Source: Desulfatitalea sp. UBA4791 (lineage in GTDB: Bacteria; Desulfobacterota; Desulfobacteria; Desulfobacterales; Desulfosarcinaceae). From it: a stretch of DNA of 15,116 nt. The notes beneath the pieces were generated by a model that worked only from the letters and a program-made list of their open reading frames with translations, ran no database searches and was not told where the DNA came from. Made by a program: the position numbers and the translations under genes. Below, piece by piece: positions 13,082-15,116 of this stretch (positions are counted from its first letter, which is position 1; every line of letters starts with the position of its first letter). The stretch is from contig DHGT01000143.1 in assembly GCA_002402905.1 (NCBI GenBank), positions 1 to 15,116 on the forward strand, in the 5' to 3' direction.

Positions 13082-15085
13082 ATGGATACAGACAAGCAGA
13101 ACGGACAAGCGGGAGCAACCCATCCGATATTAAAGAATGTGCCCACCCAACCTTCGGGAAAAAGCAAGGTGGTTTCAGGACAGGATGCGGTCAATCTGAT
13201 CCGCGATGGAGATACGATTGCCACCAGCGGGTTTGTCGGCACCGGATTTCCTGAACACATTGCCATTTGCCTGGAAGAGCGCTTTCTCGAATCCGGTGGA
13301 CCGCGCGACCTGACCTTTGTCTATGCCGCCGGGCAGGGCGACGGCAAGGAACGGGGCCTGAATCACTGGGGACACCCCGGCATGGTCAAACGCGTAGTCG
13401 GTGGACATTGGGGGCTCGTGCCCAAGTTGCAGCAGATGGCCGTGGCCGGCACCATCGAGGCCTACAATTTTCCTCAGGGGGTCATCTCTCACCTCTATCG
13501 GGATATCGCCGCCGGCAAACCCGGTACCGTGACGCACGTGGGGCTTGGCACTTTCGTGGACCCGGATTTCGGCGGCGGCAAACTCAACGCCAAGACAACC
13601 GAGGACCTGGTCGAAAAGTTATCCCTCGCCGGTCGCAACTGGTTGTTCTATAGGGCATTTCCCATTCATGTGGCCATCCTTCGCGGTACTACGGCAGACC
13701 TGGAAGGCAACATCACCATGGAGAAAGAGGCGCTCACCCTGGACGGCTTGGCCATGGCCCAGGCAGCCAAAAACTCAGGCGGATTCGTCATCGTTCAGGT
13801 GGAGCGGGTGGCCGATTACGGCGCTTTGCGGGCCAGGGAGGTGGTCATCCCCGGCATCCTGGTGGATTGCGTGGTGGTGGCTGAGCCCGAGCGTCACTGG
13901 CAGACTTTCGGCACGCGCTACAATCCCTCGTTCAGCGGTGAAATCCGGGTCCCGCTGCAGTCGCTGCCGCCCATGAAGATGGGCGAGCGCAAGATCATCG
14001 CCCGGCGGGCCGCCTTCGAGTTGCAGGCCAACGACATCGTCAACCTGGGCATCGGGATGCCCGAAGGGGTGGCCGAGGTCGCCAACGAAGAACGTATCAT
14101 GGACCTGCTGACCATGACGGCCGAGCCGGGCATCATCGGCGGGGTGCCGGCGGGTGGCCTGGATTTCGGTGCCGGCACCAATATCACCAGCTTGATTTTT
14201 CAGAACTGCCAGTTCGACTTCTATGACGGCGGCGGGCTGGACGTGGCGTTCCTGGGGCTGGCCCAGGCCGATCGCCAGGGCAATCTCAATGTGAGCAAGT
14301 TCGGCCCCCGGCTGGCCGGCGCGGGTGGCTTCATCAATATCAGCCAGAACGCCAAAAAGGTGGTGTTCGTGGGCACTTTTAGGGCCGGCGGGCTTGCCGT
14401 TTCGGTAGCTGACGGCCAGCTGACCGTTGTCCGCGAGGGCAAGTCCCGCAAATTCCTGGAACAGGTCGAACATCGCACCTACAGCGGGCAATACGCGGTG
14501 CAAAAAGGGCAATCGGCCGTCTACATTACGGAACGTTGCGTGTTCCGTCTTTCCGAAAAGGGCATGGTGTTGACTGAAATCGCTCCGGGTGTGGATCTGC
14601 AGCGAGATATTCTGGCGCAAATGGATTTCATGCCGGAGGTGGCCGACGACTTGCGCACCATGGATGCCCGCATTTTCCGCGAGGAACCCATGGGGCTGCG
14701 CGAAGAGATGGTGGTGTTGCCCCTGGCCAGTCGCCTGAGCTACGATCCTGCCACCAATCAATTCTTTGTCAACTTCGAGGCCCTCTCCATCAAACAGCGC
14801 CAGGACGTCGAAGAAATCCGGCAGCTGGTTGAAACCATGCTCACGCCGCTCCACAAGAAAGTCTACACCATCGTCAACTATGACAATTTTCATATCCGGC
14901 CGGACCTGGTGGAAGAGTACACGGCCATGGTGAGGTACCTGATGGACAAGTATTATGCGAAGGCCACACGCTTCACCACCAGTGCGTTCTTGCGCATGAA
15001 GCTGGGCGAAGCATTGGAGAAGCGGCAGGTCAAACCCCACATCTACGAGACCCGTAAACAAGCTCAGAAGGCGCTGAAAGAGTGA
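13082..15085 (+). CDS. Family I CoA-transferase (acetate/3-ketoacid type, fused alpha-beta) with C-terminal extension
   Basis: 667 residues from the ATG at 13082 (AAGGAG, 8-base spacer). The frame stays open to 12860, but that upstream part covers the sigma-54 promoter and is non-coding. Residues about 28-270 are the alpha half (GDTIATSGFVGTGFPEHI, then AAGQGDGKERGLNHWG), about 300-530 the beta half. E328 in IGMPEGVAEVANEE is the expected catalytic glutamate that forms the glutamyl-CoA thioester, matching E333 of E. coli YdiF as I recall it. It should move CoA between acyl-CoA and a free carboxylate (acetate, propionate, butyrate or acetoacetate class). YdiF-like enzymes end near 530 residues; here about 131 more follow (537-667), including VYTIVNYDNFHIRPDLVEEY and ATRFTTSAFLRMKLG. 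I recall similar tails in some proteobacterial homologues. Donor and acceptor cannot be fixed from sequence. Confidence 0.92.
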   Translation: MDTDKQNGQAGATHPILKNVPTQPSGKSKVVSGQDAVNLIRDGDTIATSGFVGTGFPEHIAICLEERFLESGGPRDLTFVYAAGQGDGKERGLNHWGHPGMVKRVVGGHWGLVPKLQQMAVAGTIEAYNFPQGVISHLYRDIAAGKPGTVTHVGLGTFVDPDFGGGKLNAKTTEDLVEKLSLAGRNWLFYRAFPIHVAILRGTTADLEGNITMEKEALTLDGLAMAQAAKNSGGFVIVQVERVADYGALRAREVVIPGILVDCVVVAEPERHWQTFGTRYNPSFSGEIRVPLQSLPPMKMGERKIIARRAAFELQANDIVNLGIGMPEGVAEVANEERIMDLLTMTAEPGIIGGVPAGGLDFGAGTNITSLIFQNCQFDFYDGGGLDVAFLGLAQADRQGNLNVSKFGPRLAGAGGFINISQNAKKVVFVGTFRAGGLAVSVADGQLTVVREGKSRKFLEQVEHRTYSGQYAVQKGQSAVYITERCVFRLSEKGMVLTEIAPGVDLQRDILAQMDFMPEVADDLRTMDARIFREEPMGLREEMVVLPLASRLSYDPATNQFFVNFEALSIKQRQDVEEIRQLVETMLTPLHKKVYTIVNYDNFHIRPDLVEEYTAMVRYLMDKYYAKATRFTTSAFLRMKLGEALEKRQVKPHIYETRKQAQKALKE

Positions 15086-15116
15086 TGCCCCCAGGCGGCT
15101 TACCATTGTCCTGCAG

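Noticed and set aside
13775..15106. 443-codon minus-strand open frame opposite the CoA-transferase
   Set aside because: Same shadow effect; the plus strand encodes a clear enzyme and no start signal supports the antisense frame.
15085..15116. Possible start of a next gene at the ATG overlapping the CoA-transferase stop (TGATG)
   Set aside because: Only ten codons are visible before the edge and there is no good SD; it cannot be supported.

Overview
The window is high-GC, densely coding bacterial chromosome. The gene content suggests an anaerobic, fatty-acid-oxidising member of the Desulfobacterota (the old delta-proteobacteria, Desulfosarcina/Desulfococcus-like): a fused B12-dependent isobutyryl-CoA mutase, an acyl-CoA dehydrogenase, a long family I CoA-transferase, a sigma-54 activator, and a Cys-rich glycine-cleavage-H-like protein of a kind I associate with that group. 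The lineage is inferred from gene families, not from a marker gene. There are no RNA genes, insertion sequences, CRISPR arrays or phage genes.

Layout. (a) 1-1004, minus: 5' part of a cyclic-nucleotide-binding/CBS/DUF294 signalling protein that runs off the left edge. (b) 1005-1286: AT-rich divergent control region with a sigma-70-type promoter and a palindromic operator over its start point. (c) 1287-7276, plus: TetR regulator, icmF (1090 codons), an XRE-cupin regulator and a short-chain acyl-CoA dehydrogenase. (d) 7328-9303, plus: a good sigma-70 promoter followed by a tandem ACT-domain protein, an alpha/beta hydrolase that overlaps it, and a universal stress protein. (e) 9304-9587: AT-rich control region with three TGCATCA repeats, a sigma-54 promoter and a symmetric leader hairpin. 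(f) 9588-10394, plus: Cys-rich H-like protein, convergent across a strong GC hairpin with (g) 10483-11922, minus: PAS/AAA+/Fis sigma-54 activator, behind (h) 12043-12837, minus: an SDR oxidoreductase. (i) 12838-13081: divergent control region with a second strong sigma-54 promoter. (j) 13082-15085, plus: a 667-residue CoA-transferase with a C-terminal extension.

How the genes may work together (inference). The CoA-transferase activates a carboxylate, IcmF interconverts isobutyryl-CoA and n-butyryl-CoA (active-site residues F593 and Q737 fit this class), and the acyl-CoA dehydrogenase starts beta-oxidation. The TetR and XRE-cupin proteins would tune the icmF part. The right half looks like a small sigma-54 module: one PAS-containing activator flanked by two genes or gene groups with sigma-54 promoters. 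The most unusual items are this module and the H-like protein. No wholly new system is proven by the sequence.
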